Source: Chitinophagaceae bacterium
GTDB taxonomy: Bacteria > Bacteroidota > Bacteroidia > Chitinophagales > Chitinophagaceae
Assembly: GCA_017853575.1 (NCBI GenBank)
Contig: JAFMJI010000006.1
Span: forward strand, 62,001-126,000
Reading direction: 5' to 3'
DNA: 64,000 nucleotides
Both the position numbers and the translations under genes were made by a program. Below, piece after piece: positions 51,576 through 59,580 of this stretch. Below the pieces are notes generated by a model. The model saw nothing but the letters and a program-made list of their open reading frames with translations. It searched no databases and had not been told where the DNA came from. The stretch's first letter is position 1. Every line of letters starts with the position of its first letter.

Positions 51576-51609
51576 ACCTTGTTCAATACTCATTAAAATC
51601 TTTTAAATT

Positions 51610-51642
51610 AGGTCTCAAATTCAAGCAATGAGACCTTTTTTT
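51610..51642 (+). terminator. valS terminator overlapping the start codon of the next gene
   Basis: AGGTCTCA (51610-51617) and TGAGACCT (51629-51636) form an 8-bp stem with an 11-base loop, followed by a run of T. The right arm contains two bases of the ATG at 51628 and the next codons of the amidohydrolase gene. It can stop transcription from valS and would also mask the start codon in any longer transcript. Confidence 0.75.
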
Positions 51643-53067
51643 ATTTCAATCTTTTTCATTTTTACGATATCTTTTTGCACTGCACAGGATGCTTCAAAAA
51701 ATATTCTAAAATATCTGGAAGAGAGCAATTCAAAATACAGTGAAATGGCTTCAACCATCTGGAAGTGGGCAGAGCCAGGGTATTTAGAAGAAAAGACTAC
51801 TGCATTGATGCAGCAAGAATTGGCCTCAGCGGGATTTACCATTAAAAAAGGTATTGCTGATATTCCAACTGCATTTGTTGCTTCATTTGGTGCTGGTAAA
51901 CCAGTTATTGGAATTCTGGCTGAAATGGATGCATTGCCTGGGCTCTCACAAAAAGCTGTTCCAGATAGGAACCCTTTGGAAAATGGCGGGTATGGACATG
52001 CATGTGGGCATAATTTATTTGGTACTGGTTCCATTGCAGCTGCCGTTGCTTTGAAGAATTGGATGGTGTCCAATAATATAAAAGGAACCATCAGATTATA
52101 TGGAACTCCTGCTGAGGAAGGCGCAGGTGGTGGTAAAACTTATTTGGTTCGCGCTGGTGTATTTAATGATGTAGATGCAGTTCTGCATTGGCATCCAGGT
52201 GATAATAACAGTGCTAGTCCTTCTTCAACACTTGCTTACAAAGTTGCATTGTTTAGATTCAGCGGTTTGGCGGCACATGCTGCAGCTGCACCAGATAAAG
52301 GTCGTTCTGCACTCGATGGAGTAGAAGCGATGGATTATATGGTAAACATGATGCGTGAACATGTTCCTCAAGAAACTCGAATTCACTATGTAATCAAGAA
52401 GGGAGGGGTTACTTCCAATATCGTACCTGATTTTGCTGAAGTTGAATATACCATTCGTACTGCAACACTGACTGGATTAAAGGAATTGTGGTCGAGGTTA
52501 ATAAAAGTTGCAGACGCAGCCGCATTGGGAACTGGCACTACGGTATCACATGAAGTTATGACAGGTTTGTACAATACTCTCCCCAATGAAACCCTTGCTA
52601 AACTGATGCAAAAAAATCTTGAAAAAGTAGGAGGTATTAATTACAATGCAAATGAACTGGCTTTTGCAGAAAAAATAAGAACAACAGTTGCATCAACTGA
52701 TCTTCCATCAATCGAAAGTGCTGCAACGATCCATCCATATGCGCTTAATGGATTAACATCTGCTTCAACGGATGTTGGTGATGTAAGTTGGGTTGTTCCC
52801 ACAGCTGGGTTGTCAATTGCAACATGGGTGCCGGGTGTTCCTGCACACAGTTGGCAAGCGGTTGCTTGTGACGGCATGTCAATTGGGTTCAAAGGGATGA
52901 TGGTAGCAGCAAAAACAATTGCATTAACGGCCTCAGATATTTTCACAAAACCCGAAGTCATTGGAATCGCTAATGATGAGCTGAAAAAAGCCAGGGGAGG
53001 AGATGCTTTTAAATATGAATCGCTTGCCGGTGATCGAAAAGCTCCATTGGATTATAGAAAGCAATAA
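51628..53067 (+). CDS. Exported M20-family amidohydrolase (AbgB/hippurate hydrolase-like)
   Basis: 479 residues. Signal peptide MRPFFISIFFIFTISFCTAQ. The M20D metal site is visible: Asp101 region (ILAEMDALPG), Cys126 and His128 in GHACGHNLFG, Glu163-Glu164 in GTPAEEGAGGGK, His in VLHWHPGD; a lid domain (FSGLAAHAAAAPDKGRSALDGVEAM) and the final GVPAHSWQAVACD complete it. It probably hydrolyses an N-acyl or aminobenzoyl-glutamyl-like amide in the periplasm. No other start fits the signal peptide, so the hairpin truly overlaps the start. Its stop abuts that of the convergent mtaB with no gap. Confidence 0.9.
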   Translation: MRPFFISIFFIFTISFCTAQDASKNILKYLEESNSKYSEMASTIWKWAEPGYLEEKTTALMQQELASAGFTIKKGIADIPTAFVASFGAGKPVIGILAEMDALPGLSQKAVPDRNPLENGGYGHACGHNLFGTGSIAAAVALKNWMVSNNIKGTIRLYGTPAEEGAGGGKTYLVRAGVFNDVDAVLHWHPGDNNSASPSSTLAYKVALFRFSGLAAHAAAAPDKGRSALDGVEAMDYMVNMMREHVPQETRIHYVIKKGGVTSNIVPDFAEVEYTIRTATLTGLKELWSRLIKVADAAALGTGTTVSHEVMTGLYNTLPNETLAKLMQKNLEKVGGINYNANELAFAEKIRTTVASTDLPSIESAATIHPYALNGLTSASTDVGDVSWVVPTAGLSIATWVPGVPAHSWQAVACDGMSIGFKGMMVAAKTIALTASDIFTKPEVIGIANDELKKARGGDAFKYESLAGDRKAPLDYRKQ

Positions 53068-54333
53068 TCAAAGTTGCCATTCAATTTCATGATTGACCCA
53101 TTCCTTTCTGAATGGTGTTGAGATGCGAATGTAATTGTCGGTATAACCCTCCATCATTCCATTTTTATTTTCCTGTTCGAACAATACTTTTCTCTTTTTT
53201 CCTTCTTGCGATGCTGTGAAATACTGCATTTTTTGGAAAGACAAATTTCGAAGAATTTTGTTTCGTTGATTTCTGATGCTTATAGGAACAACCTCATTAA
53301 TCTCCAGCGCCTTTGTATTGTCCCTCTCTGAGTAAGTAAAGACATGTAAATAAGAAACGTCTATTGAATGTAAAAAGTCGAATGTCTCTTTAAACTCTTC
53401 CTCTCCCTCTGAAGGGAAGCCTACAATAACATCAACGCCAATCGCACAATCAGGCATTAGCTTTTTGATGAGTGAAACTTTTTCTTGGTACAATTCTCTT
53501 TTGTATCTCCTTCTCATCTTTCCCAACAAGACATTGCTTCCACTTTGTAGTGGAATGTGAAAATGGGGCATAAACTTATCGCTGGATGCAACCCATTCTA
53601 TGAGTTCATCGGTAAGCAGATTCGGTTCTATAGATGAAATTCTATAGCGATGAATATCATCAATCTTATCCAGTTCTTTACAGAGCGAATGAAAATCTGT
53701 AATCCGCTTTCCGTTGACGATTCCAAAGTCGCCAAGATTTACTCCTGTTAGTACAATTTCCTTCACCCCTTGTGCTGCAAGTTTCTTTGCATCTTGAATG
53801 ACATTTTCAATGCTGTTGCTTCTGCTTTTTCCTCTTGCCAAGGGAATAGTGCAAAAGGAGCAACTGTAATCACATCCATCTTGCACTTTTAAAAATGTCC
53901 TTGTCCTGTCTGAAAGTGAAAACGAAGTATTGAAACTGTTTACTTCCTCAATATCACAACTGCAGATTTTGGTATCATCACCTTTGGTGAAATCTTTGAT
54001 ATGTTTTGGCAGATTGAATTTTTCTGAAGCACCTAAAACCAAATCGACCCCAGGAATTTCTGCAATTTCTGATGGTTTTAATTGGGCATAACATCCAGTG
54101 ACGACAACAACTGCTTTGTCATTCTTTCTTTGAATTCTTCTGACCAATTGTCGGCATTCTTTGTCTGCATTTTCTGTAACTGAACATGTATTGATTACAT
54201 ATACATCAGCAATGTCTTCAAAGTCTTTTTTAATGAAACCTTCTTTCTCCATTAACCTTCCCAGGGTGGAGGTTTCAGAGAAATTTAGTTTACATCCTAG
54301 CGTATGCAGTGCTATGGTCTTGGCAGTTTCCAC
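53068..54333 (-). CDS. mtaB: tRNA t6A37 methylthiotransferase MtaB
   Basis: Turns t6A37 into ms2t6A37 by radical SAM chemistry. About 421 residues from GTG 54333 (VETAKTIALHTLGCKLNFSET); ATG 54351 lies upstream of the -7 box and is less likely. Cysteines in GCKLN, NTCSVT and TGCYAQ bind one 4Fe-4S cluster, and CDYSCSFC (in DGCDYSCSFCTIPLARG) the radical SAM cluster; positions 20, 56, 87 and 160/164/167 in the longer frame. A TRAM-like C-terminus follows. It uses the t6A made with the Sua5 product encoded at 11113. Confidence 0.94.
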   Translation of the reverse strand: METAKTIALHTLGCKLNFSETSTLGRLMEKEGFIKKDFEDIADVYVINTCSVTENADKECRQLVRRIQRKNDKAVVVVTGCYAQLKPSEIAEIPGVDLVLGASEKFNLPKHIKDFTKGDDTKICSCDIEEVNSFNTSFSLSDRTRTFLKVQDGCDYSCSFCTIPLARGKSRSNSIENVIQDAKKLAAQGVKEIVLTGVNLGDFGIVNGKRITDFHSLCKELDKIDDIHRYRISSIEPNLLTDELIEWVASSDKFMPHFHIPLQSGSNVLLGKMRRRYKRELYQEKVSLIKKLMPDCAIGVDVIVGFPSEGEEEFKETFDFLHSIDVSYLHVFTYSERDNTKALEINEVVPISIRNQRNKILRNLSFQKMQYFTASQEGKKRKVLFEQENKNGMMEGYTDNYIRISTPFRKEWVNHEIEWQL

Positions 54334-54340
54334 AAGGCTG

Positions 54341-54348
54341 CAAAGATA
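54341..54348 (-). promoter_or_regulatory. -7 element of mtaB
   Basis: TATCTTTG on the minus strand matches TAnnTTTG and lies 7 bases before the GTG at 54333. If it is used, transcription starts downstream of the ATG at 54351, which favours the GTG start and a nearly leaderless mRNA. No good -33 box is seen. Confidence 0.45.
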
Positions 54349-54362
54349 CAAAGCCTAAAGTG

Positions 54363-54370
54363 TATATTTG
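54363..54370 (+). promoter_or_regulatory. -7 element of the plsC gene
   Basis: TATATTTG matches TAnnTTTG and contains the TTG that opens the longest frame (54368), so that TTG would not be transcribed. The GTG at 54389 is then the start. No good -33 box is seen. Confidence 0.45.
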
Positions 54371-54388
54371 AATATAATCTATCGACTG

Positions 54389-55168
54389 GTGAAGTACCTA
54401 ATAACTCCTTTCCAAATTGTATACTGCCTCTATGCTTACGCATTGTTTATTGTTATCATTTTGGTCTTATTTCCATGTGTGATATTATGTTTCCCATTTG
54501 GTAGAATCAAAGGTGGAAATATCATGTATAGGTTGTTCAGAATTTTTGGAGGATGGTGGTTTAAACTGATTGGTATCCGTCAAGAATTTATTTACGAATC
54601 AACTCCTTCAACAGATCAGCAATATATTTTTATTGCCAACCACATTGCATATGTTGATGCAGTTATTGTTATACTTTCTGTCCGACATTTTTTCAGACCA
54701 ATTGGTAAAGCCGAATTGTTGAAAGTACCCATTTTTGGATTTATTTATAAGTTTTGTGTAGTTACTGTAAATCGTTCAAATGCAGAAGATCGTGCTAGAA
54801 GTTTGGATGATCTAAGAAAAGTATTGGCAAAGGGAATCTCTGTTGTGGTTTTTCCTGAAGGCACATTTAATATGGGGGATGCTCCATTGAAGGAATTGTA
54901 TGATGGGGCGTTTAAACTAGCTGTAGAAACAGGGAAACCAATTCAGCCTATTTTATTCCTGGATGCTTTTGATCGCATGCATTACCGTCATTTTTTTACA
55001 TTGACACCAGGGAAATCCAGGTCAGTATATCTTGATCCCATTCAACCTTCTGATTATCCTCATGCGGATTTCAAAGAATTAAAAAGAATTGTTGGAGAGA
55101 AAATGTCACAAAAATTATTGGAATACAACGCTTCTTGGATCAGTACCAAGTATTTTAAAACAATCTAA
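54389..55168 (+). CDS. 1-acyl-sn-glycerol-3-phosphate acyltransferase family protein
   Basis: 259 residues from GTG 54389 (VKYLITPFQIVYCLYAYALF). Two membrane segments lead into the PlsC domain: NHIAYVD has the catalytic H(x4)D motif, and VVVFPEGTFN is the substrate-binding FPEG motif. It transfers an acyl chain to lysophosphatidic acid, or to a related lysolipid, at the inner membrane. The frame extends to TTG 54368, but the promoter position argues for the shorter form. priA follows after 9 bases in the same frame, so they are co-transcribed. Confidence 0.88.
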   Translation: MKYLITPFQIVYCLYAYALFIVIILVLFPCVILCFPFGRIKGGNIMYRLFRIFGGWWFKLIGIRQEFIYESTPSTDQQYIFIANHIAYVDAVIVILSVRHFFRPIGKAELLKVPIFGFIYKFCVVTVNRSNAEDRARSLDDLRKVLAKGISVVVFPEGTFNMGDAPLKELYDGAFKLAVETGKPIQPILFLDAFDRMHYRHFFTLTPGKSRSVYLDPIQPSDYPHADFKELKRIVGEKMSQKLLEYNASWISTKYFKTI

Positions 55169-55177
55169 TTTTCAACC

Positions 55178-57622
55178 TTGTTTGCTGAAGTCATTATACC
55201 TATTCCCATTCCTAAAACCTATACTTATCATATTCCGATCAGTATGGAGGCCATGGCTTTGCCTGGAGTAAGGGTTGAGGTGAGTTTTGGTAAAAAGAAA
55301 AGATATGCCGGTGTAATAAAATCAATTTCTGAAATTCCACCAAAAGGTTTTGAGCCTAAATCAATTATCCAAGTATTAGATCCTGAACCAATCTTGTATA
55401 CCGAGCAATTAAAGCTATGGTCATGGATTGCAAATTATTACATGTGTTCTGAAGGGGAGGTCATGGCAGCAGCACTTCCAACACATCTAAAGTTGAGCAG
55501 TGAAACGATTTTGATATGGAATGATGCATATGGAGAAGATTTCAGTGATTTAGATGATAAGGAGTATTTGGTAGCAGAGGGGCTGCTCCTAAAGAAGGAA
55601 CTTAAATTAGATGAAGTGCAGGAGATTCTTGATGCAACCCATGTTTATCCTGTTGTAAAAAGTTTGCTTGACAAAAAAGTTTGTTTCGCATGGGAATCGC
55701 TTAAAGACAAATATTCGGTTAAAAAAGAAAATTTTATCAAACTTCATCCTTCATTTCACGATGAGAAAGCATTGTCTGATTTGTTAAATCAGTGGACAAA
55801 CAAAGCACCCAAGCAGCTTGAACTTTTGCTGGCCTATTTGCATTTGCAAAAGACAGAAGGTAGTGTGAAGCAATCAGAACTTTTGAAAAAATCTGGTGCA
55901 AGCAGTTCACAGCTGAAGGGGTTAATAGATAAAGGAATCTTACTGGTGTCGAAAGAAGATGTTGATCGAATTCATCTGAAAGAGAAAGATGTTCAGATAG
56001 ATTTTAACCTAACAGCCGTTCAAGAGAAGGCATTCAATGATGTTAAGCATGGTCTGGCTGAAAAGGGAATTTGCTTGCTGCATGGAGTAACGTCTAGTGG
56101 TAAGACCTTGATCTATATAAAATTAATTGAGGAGCAGATCAAGCTAGGAAAGCAAGTATTGTACCTCTTGCCCGAAATTGCATTGACTGCACAAATCATT
56201 AGAAGACTGGAGAAACATTTTGGAGGATATATTGCCATTTATCATTCTAAATTTAATCCGAATGAAAGGGTTGAATTATGGAATAAAGTCAAAAAAGGAG
56301 AAATCAGGGTTGTATTAGGTGCACGATCATCTTTGTTTCTGCCTTTTTCATCTCTTTCGCTCATTATTGTAGATGAAGAGCAAGATGCTTCTTTCAAACA
56401 ACACGAGCCTGCTCCACGATACAACGCTCGGGATGCTGCTTTATACTATGCAGCGCAGTCTAAGGCAAAAGTTGTTTTAGGAAGTGCAACGCCAAGTATT
56501 GAATCCTACTCGCAGGCAGTAAGCGGCAAGTATGGTTTAGTTGAATTGTTTGAAAGATATGGCGGTGTAGAACTTCCATCCATAGAGTTGGCTGATTTAC
56601 GGGCAGTAGAAGGAAATAAAATGGTGAGAAAAATTATTTCTGATCATTTAAAAAATGCAATTCAAGAGACCTTGAAAAAAGATAAGCAAGTGATTCTTTT
56701 TCAAAACCGACGCGGATATGCGCCATATAAAATTTGTGGAACTTGTGGAAATATCCCTCACTGTGATCATTGTGATGTAACACTAACTTATTATAAACTT
56801 CAACACAAACTTCAATGTCATTACTGTGGAACCAGTTATCCTGTTTCGCAAACTTGTGTGGCATGTGGTTCCAATAATTGGGTGGAAAAGAATTTTGGAA
56901 CTGAAAAGGTAGAGGAACTGTTGGAGGAACTTTTCCCTGACTATACTATTGCGCGGATGGATGTTGACACCGTCAAAGGGAAAGCAGCGCATGAGGATTT
57001 GATCAGAAATTTTGAACAAAAAAGAATGGACATTCTGGTCGGTACACAAATGGTGGTGAAAGGATTGGATTTTGACAATGTTACTTTGGTTGGAATACTG
57101 GATGCAGATGGGTTGTTGTCATTTACTGATTTCAGGGTTAATGAACGAGCATTTCAATTGATGGAACAGGTCAGTGGCCGTGCAGGCAGAAGAGGAGAGC
57201 AAGGTAGGGTAGTCATTCAAGGCACCCAACTTCAGCACCCGGTTATTGAATGGGTTGTGGCCCATGATTATAAATCATTGTTTGAAAAAGAAATTGCTTC
57301 ACGAAAATTATTTCACTATCCTCCCTATACAAGACTTGTACAAATATTTTTTAAACATACAGATAAATCTAAAGCATTGAATGCAGCTAGCTTTATTGCT
57401 AATCGATTGTCTGCAGCATTTGGCGATTACCTGATTGGACCTGCTGAGCCTGTGATCAATAGAGTTAGAAATAAATACATTTACGAGATACTTCTGAAAT
57501 TGCCCAGAAATAGCGAAAAGAATACACAGGCACGCGTTTTGATACAACAGGGCTTATTAATGTTGCAGAGTGAGGCATCCCTGAAATCTGTCCATGTTCA
57601 GATCAATGTTGATCCAATCTAA
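55178..57622 (+). CDS. priA: Primosomal protein N' (replication restart helicase)
   Basis: 814 residues from TTG 55178, the first start codon after the in-frame plsC stop; it gives the usual PriA N-terminus (MFAEVIIPIPIPKTYTYHIP). The 3'-DNA-binding domain is followed by a helicase core with Walker A GVTSSGKT (about 303-310), DEEQ in VDEEQDASFKQ, and GSATPSIESY. Zinc-binding cysteines (about 520-575) are seen in CGTCGNIPHCDHC and CHYCGTSYPVSQTCVACG. It reloads the replisome at stalled forks. One base separates its stop from that of convergent dnaG. Confidence 0.97.
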   Translation: MFAEVIIPIPIPKTYTYHIPISMEAMALPGVRVEVSFGKKKRYAGVIKSISEIPPKGFEPKSIIQVLDPEPILYTEQLKLWSWIANYYMCSEGEVMAAALPTHLKLSSETILIWNDAYGEDFSDLDDKEYLVAEGLLLKKELKLDEVQEILDATHVYPVVKSLLDKKVCFAWESLKDKYSVKKENFIKLHPSFHDEKALSDLLNQWTNKAPKQLELLLAYLHLQKTEGSVKQSELLKKSGASSSQLKGLIDKGILLVSKEDVDRIHLKEKDVQIDFNLTAVQEKAFNDVKHGLAEKGICLLHGVTSSGKTLIYIKLIEEQIKLGKQVLYLLPEIALTAQIIRRLEKHFGGYIAIYHSKFNPNERVELWNKVKKGEIRVVLGARSSLFLPFSSLSLIIVDEEQDASFKQHEPAPRYNARDAALYYAAQSKAKVVLGSATPSIESYSQAVSGKYGLVELFERYGGVELPSIELADLRAVEGNKMVRKIISDHLKNAIQETLKKDKQVILFQNRRGYAPYKICGTCGNIPHCDHCDVTLTYYKLQHKLQCHYCGTSYPVSQTCVACGSNNWVEKNFGTEKVEELLEELFPDYTIARMDVDTVKGKAAHEDLIRNFEQKRMDILVGTQMVVKGLDFDNVTLVGILDADGLLSFTDFRVNERAFQLMEQVSGRAGRRGEQGRVVIQGTQLQHPVIEWVVAHDYKSLFEKEIASRKLFHYPPYTRLVQIFFKHTDKSKALNAASFIANRLSAAFGDYLIGPAEPVINRVRNKYIYEILLKLPRNSEKNTQARVLIQQGLLMLQSEASLKSVHVQINVDPI

Positions 57623-57623
57623 T

Positions 57624-59558
57624 TTATTTGAAAATAACAGTTCCGATATTTTTCATAAGATCCATCTCAAGTTCTTTCAAGTGCCGATGGGTTTGCAGTA
57701 ATATCATCATATCATCCTCTGATGGATTGTTCTCCAAGTCTCGCTGGTTTTCGAGGATCAACCTTTTTATCTTTTTTAATTTTAGGTAAGTCATGCTGGA
57801 GACCACTTCTTCTCTATACATATCCTCTCTTCCCAATATTTCACCTTTGTAATATTTTTCCCAATTGGGACTTATGCTGTGTTTTTCTGTTAATAAGGAA
57901 ACAGCCATTTGATTGATGGATGGATCAGTGTGGTAGAGAAAATTTTTTTCACTTGGTGTCATGCCATCAGATAACATTGACTTGTACTGTTGTAAGAGAT
58001 GAATTAAATTTTTATTGTCAAATAATTCTTCCAGTCCATCTTTTTCAATTTCCTCAAATATGTATGATGCTACAGTCTTTTGTTCGTCCCATGATTTTGA
58101 TCCAAATTCAATAAGAGAACGCAAAACAGCCTGCTCATTCATTTCGTCTTTGAATAGCAGGTCAATAACCGCCTCCTGCTGTTCCTGTGCAGCTATCTGT
58201 TCACTGGAAGCCTCCTCACGTTGTAATTTTTTCTCTTCCTTTCCGATTTTTTCTCTCGTATATTTTTGAACCAACGCAGTGAGTCCTTGCTCATCTATTT
58301 TTAAAAGATGCGCACATCTCTTGATGTAATCCTGTTGCCTTGTAAAATCTTCGGCACGATTTAGTTTGGATATGGACTCTGCAATTTGGTTAACCACAGC
58401 AGCTTTTTGTGTGCTGTCATTTCCTGCATCTTTTAATGCTATATCGAGTTGGAAAAGAATGAAATCTCTTTTATGTTCTTTTACAAATTCTCTAAATGCG
58501 TCAGCACCCACTTTTTTTACATAACTGTCTGGGTCCTCTTTGTCAGGTATCAATACCAGCTGTACATTTAAGCCTTCTTCAATGGCCAGATCCAGTCCTC
58601 TCAATGCGGCTTTCACACCTGCACTGTCCCCATCGTAAATGATCGTAAGGTTATTGGTGTATTTTCTGATCAATCTTAATTGATCAGGAGTAAGCGACGT
58701 ACCTCCTGATGCAACAACATTTTCTATACCCGCCTGATGCATGGCAGTTACATCTGTATATCCTTCAACGAGAAAGCATTCGTCCAGTTTGTCAATTGGA
58801 TGCCTTGCAAAATAAGAACCGTATAATATTTTACTTTTTATGTACAGTTCATTCTCAGGTGTGTTGATATACTTAGGGCCTCGATCACTGTTGCCTATGA
58901 CCCTTGCACCAAATCCTATGATCTTTCCGCTTTGATTGTGAATGGGGAAGATGATCCTTCCACGATAATTATCAACCAATTGCCCGTTTCTCTCAGTTGA
59001 TAAACCACTCTTCTTTAAAATGTCTTCACTGAATTGTGATTTGAGGGCTTCAGCGGTAAATGCATCTCCTTTCTCAGGGCAATATCCAATTTGAAATTTT
59101 TCTATCGTAGCATCATTAAAGCCTCGTTCCTTCAGGTATTCCAAGGCATTCAATTGACCTTCCTCTGAATTTTTTAATTGAGTGTTGAAATATTTTGCTG
59201 CAAATTGATTGAGAATATGAAGACTGTCTGCTAGTTGTTGTTGTTCTTTGTACTCAGGACTCGTTTCGGTTTCTTCTATTTCTATATTATATCGGTTGGC
59301 AAGCCATTTTAATGCTTCAGGATAAGTTAGTTTCTCATGCTCCATGACAAAGCCAATCGCATTGCCACTTTTACCACAACCAAAACATTTGTAAATTTCT
59401 TTTGCAGAAGAAACAGTAAAAGAAGGTGTTTTTTCGTTGTGAAAAGGACAAAGGCCAAGATAGTTGGTGCCGCGTCTTTTCAATTTTACGAAGTTGCCGA
59501 CTACGTCCAAGATATCAATTCTGCCTTGGATTTCCTGTATGGTTTGTTGGGAGATCAA
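57624..59558 (-). CDS. dnaG: DNA primase
   Basis: 644 residues, starting at TTG 59558; an in-frame TAG just upstream and the conserved N-terminus (MISQQTIQEIQGRIDILDVV) fix it. The zinc ribbon is Cys37, His40, Cys58, Cys61 (LCPFHNEKTPSF, CFGCGKSGN). The RNA polymerase core has VEGYTDVTAMHQAG and IIYDGDSAGVKAALRG (TOPRIM Glu and Asp residues). The C-terminal ~200 residues are the helicase-binding region and diverge, as usual. It makes primers for DnaB-led replication. It is 22 bases after the cytochrome c gene on the same strand. Confidence 0.97.
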   Translation of the reverse strand: MISQQTIQEIQGRIDILDVVGNFVKLKRRGTNYLGLCPFHNEKTPSFTVSSAKEIYKCFGCGKSGNAIGFVMEHEKLTYPEALKWLANRYNIEIEETETSPEYKEQQQLADSLHILNQFAAKYFNTQLKNSEEGQLNALEYLKERGFNDATIEKFQIGYCPEKGDAFTAEALKSQFSEDILKKSGLSTERNGQLVDNYRGRIIFPIHNQSGKIIGFGARVIGNSDRGPKYINTPENELYIKSKILYGSYFARHPIDKLDECFLVEGYTDVTAMHQAGIENVVASGGTSLTPDQLRLIRKYTNNLTIIYDGDSAGVKAALRGLDLAIEEGLNVQLVLIPDKEDPDSYVKKVGADAFREFVKEHKRDFILFQLDIALKDAGNDSTQKAAVVNQIAESISKLNRAEDFTRQQDYIKRCAHLLKIDEQGLTALVQKYTREKIGKEEKKLQREEASSEQIAAQEQQEAVIDLLFKDEMNEQAVLRSLIEFGSKSWDEQKTVASYIFEEIEKDGLEELFDNKNLIHLLQQYKSMLSDGMTPSEKNFLYHTDPSINQMAVSLLTEKHSISPNWEKYYKGEILGREDMYREEVVSSMTYLKLKKIKRLILENQRDLENNPSEDDMMILLQTHRHLKELEMDLMKNIGTVIFK

Positions 59559-59580
59559 AAGTTTCTATTAACCTGTGAAA

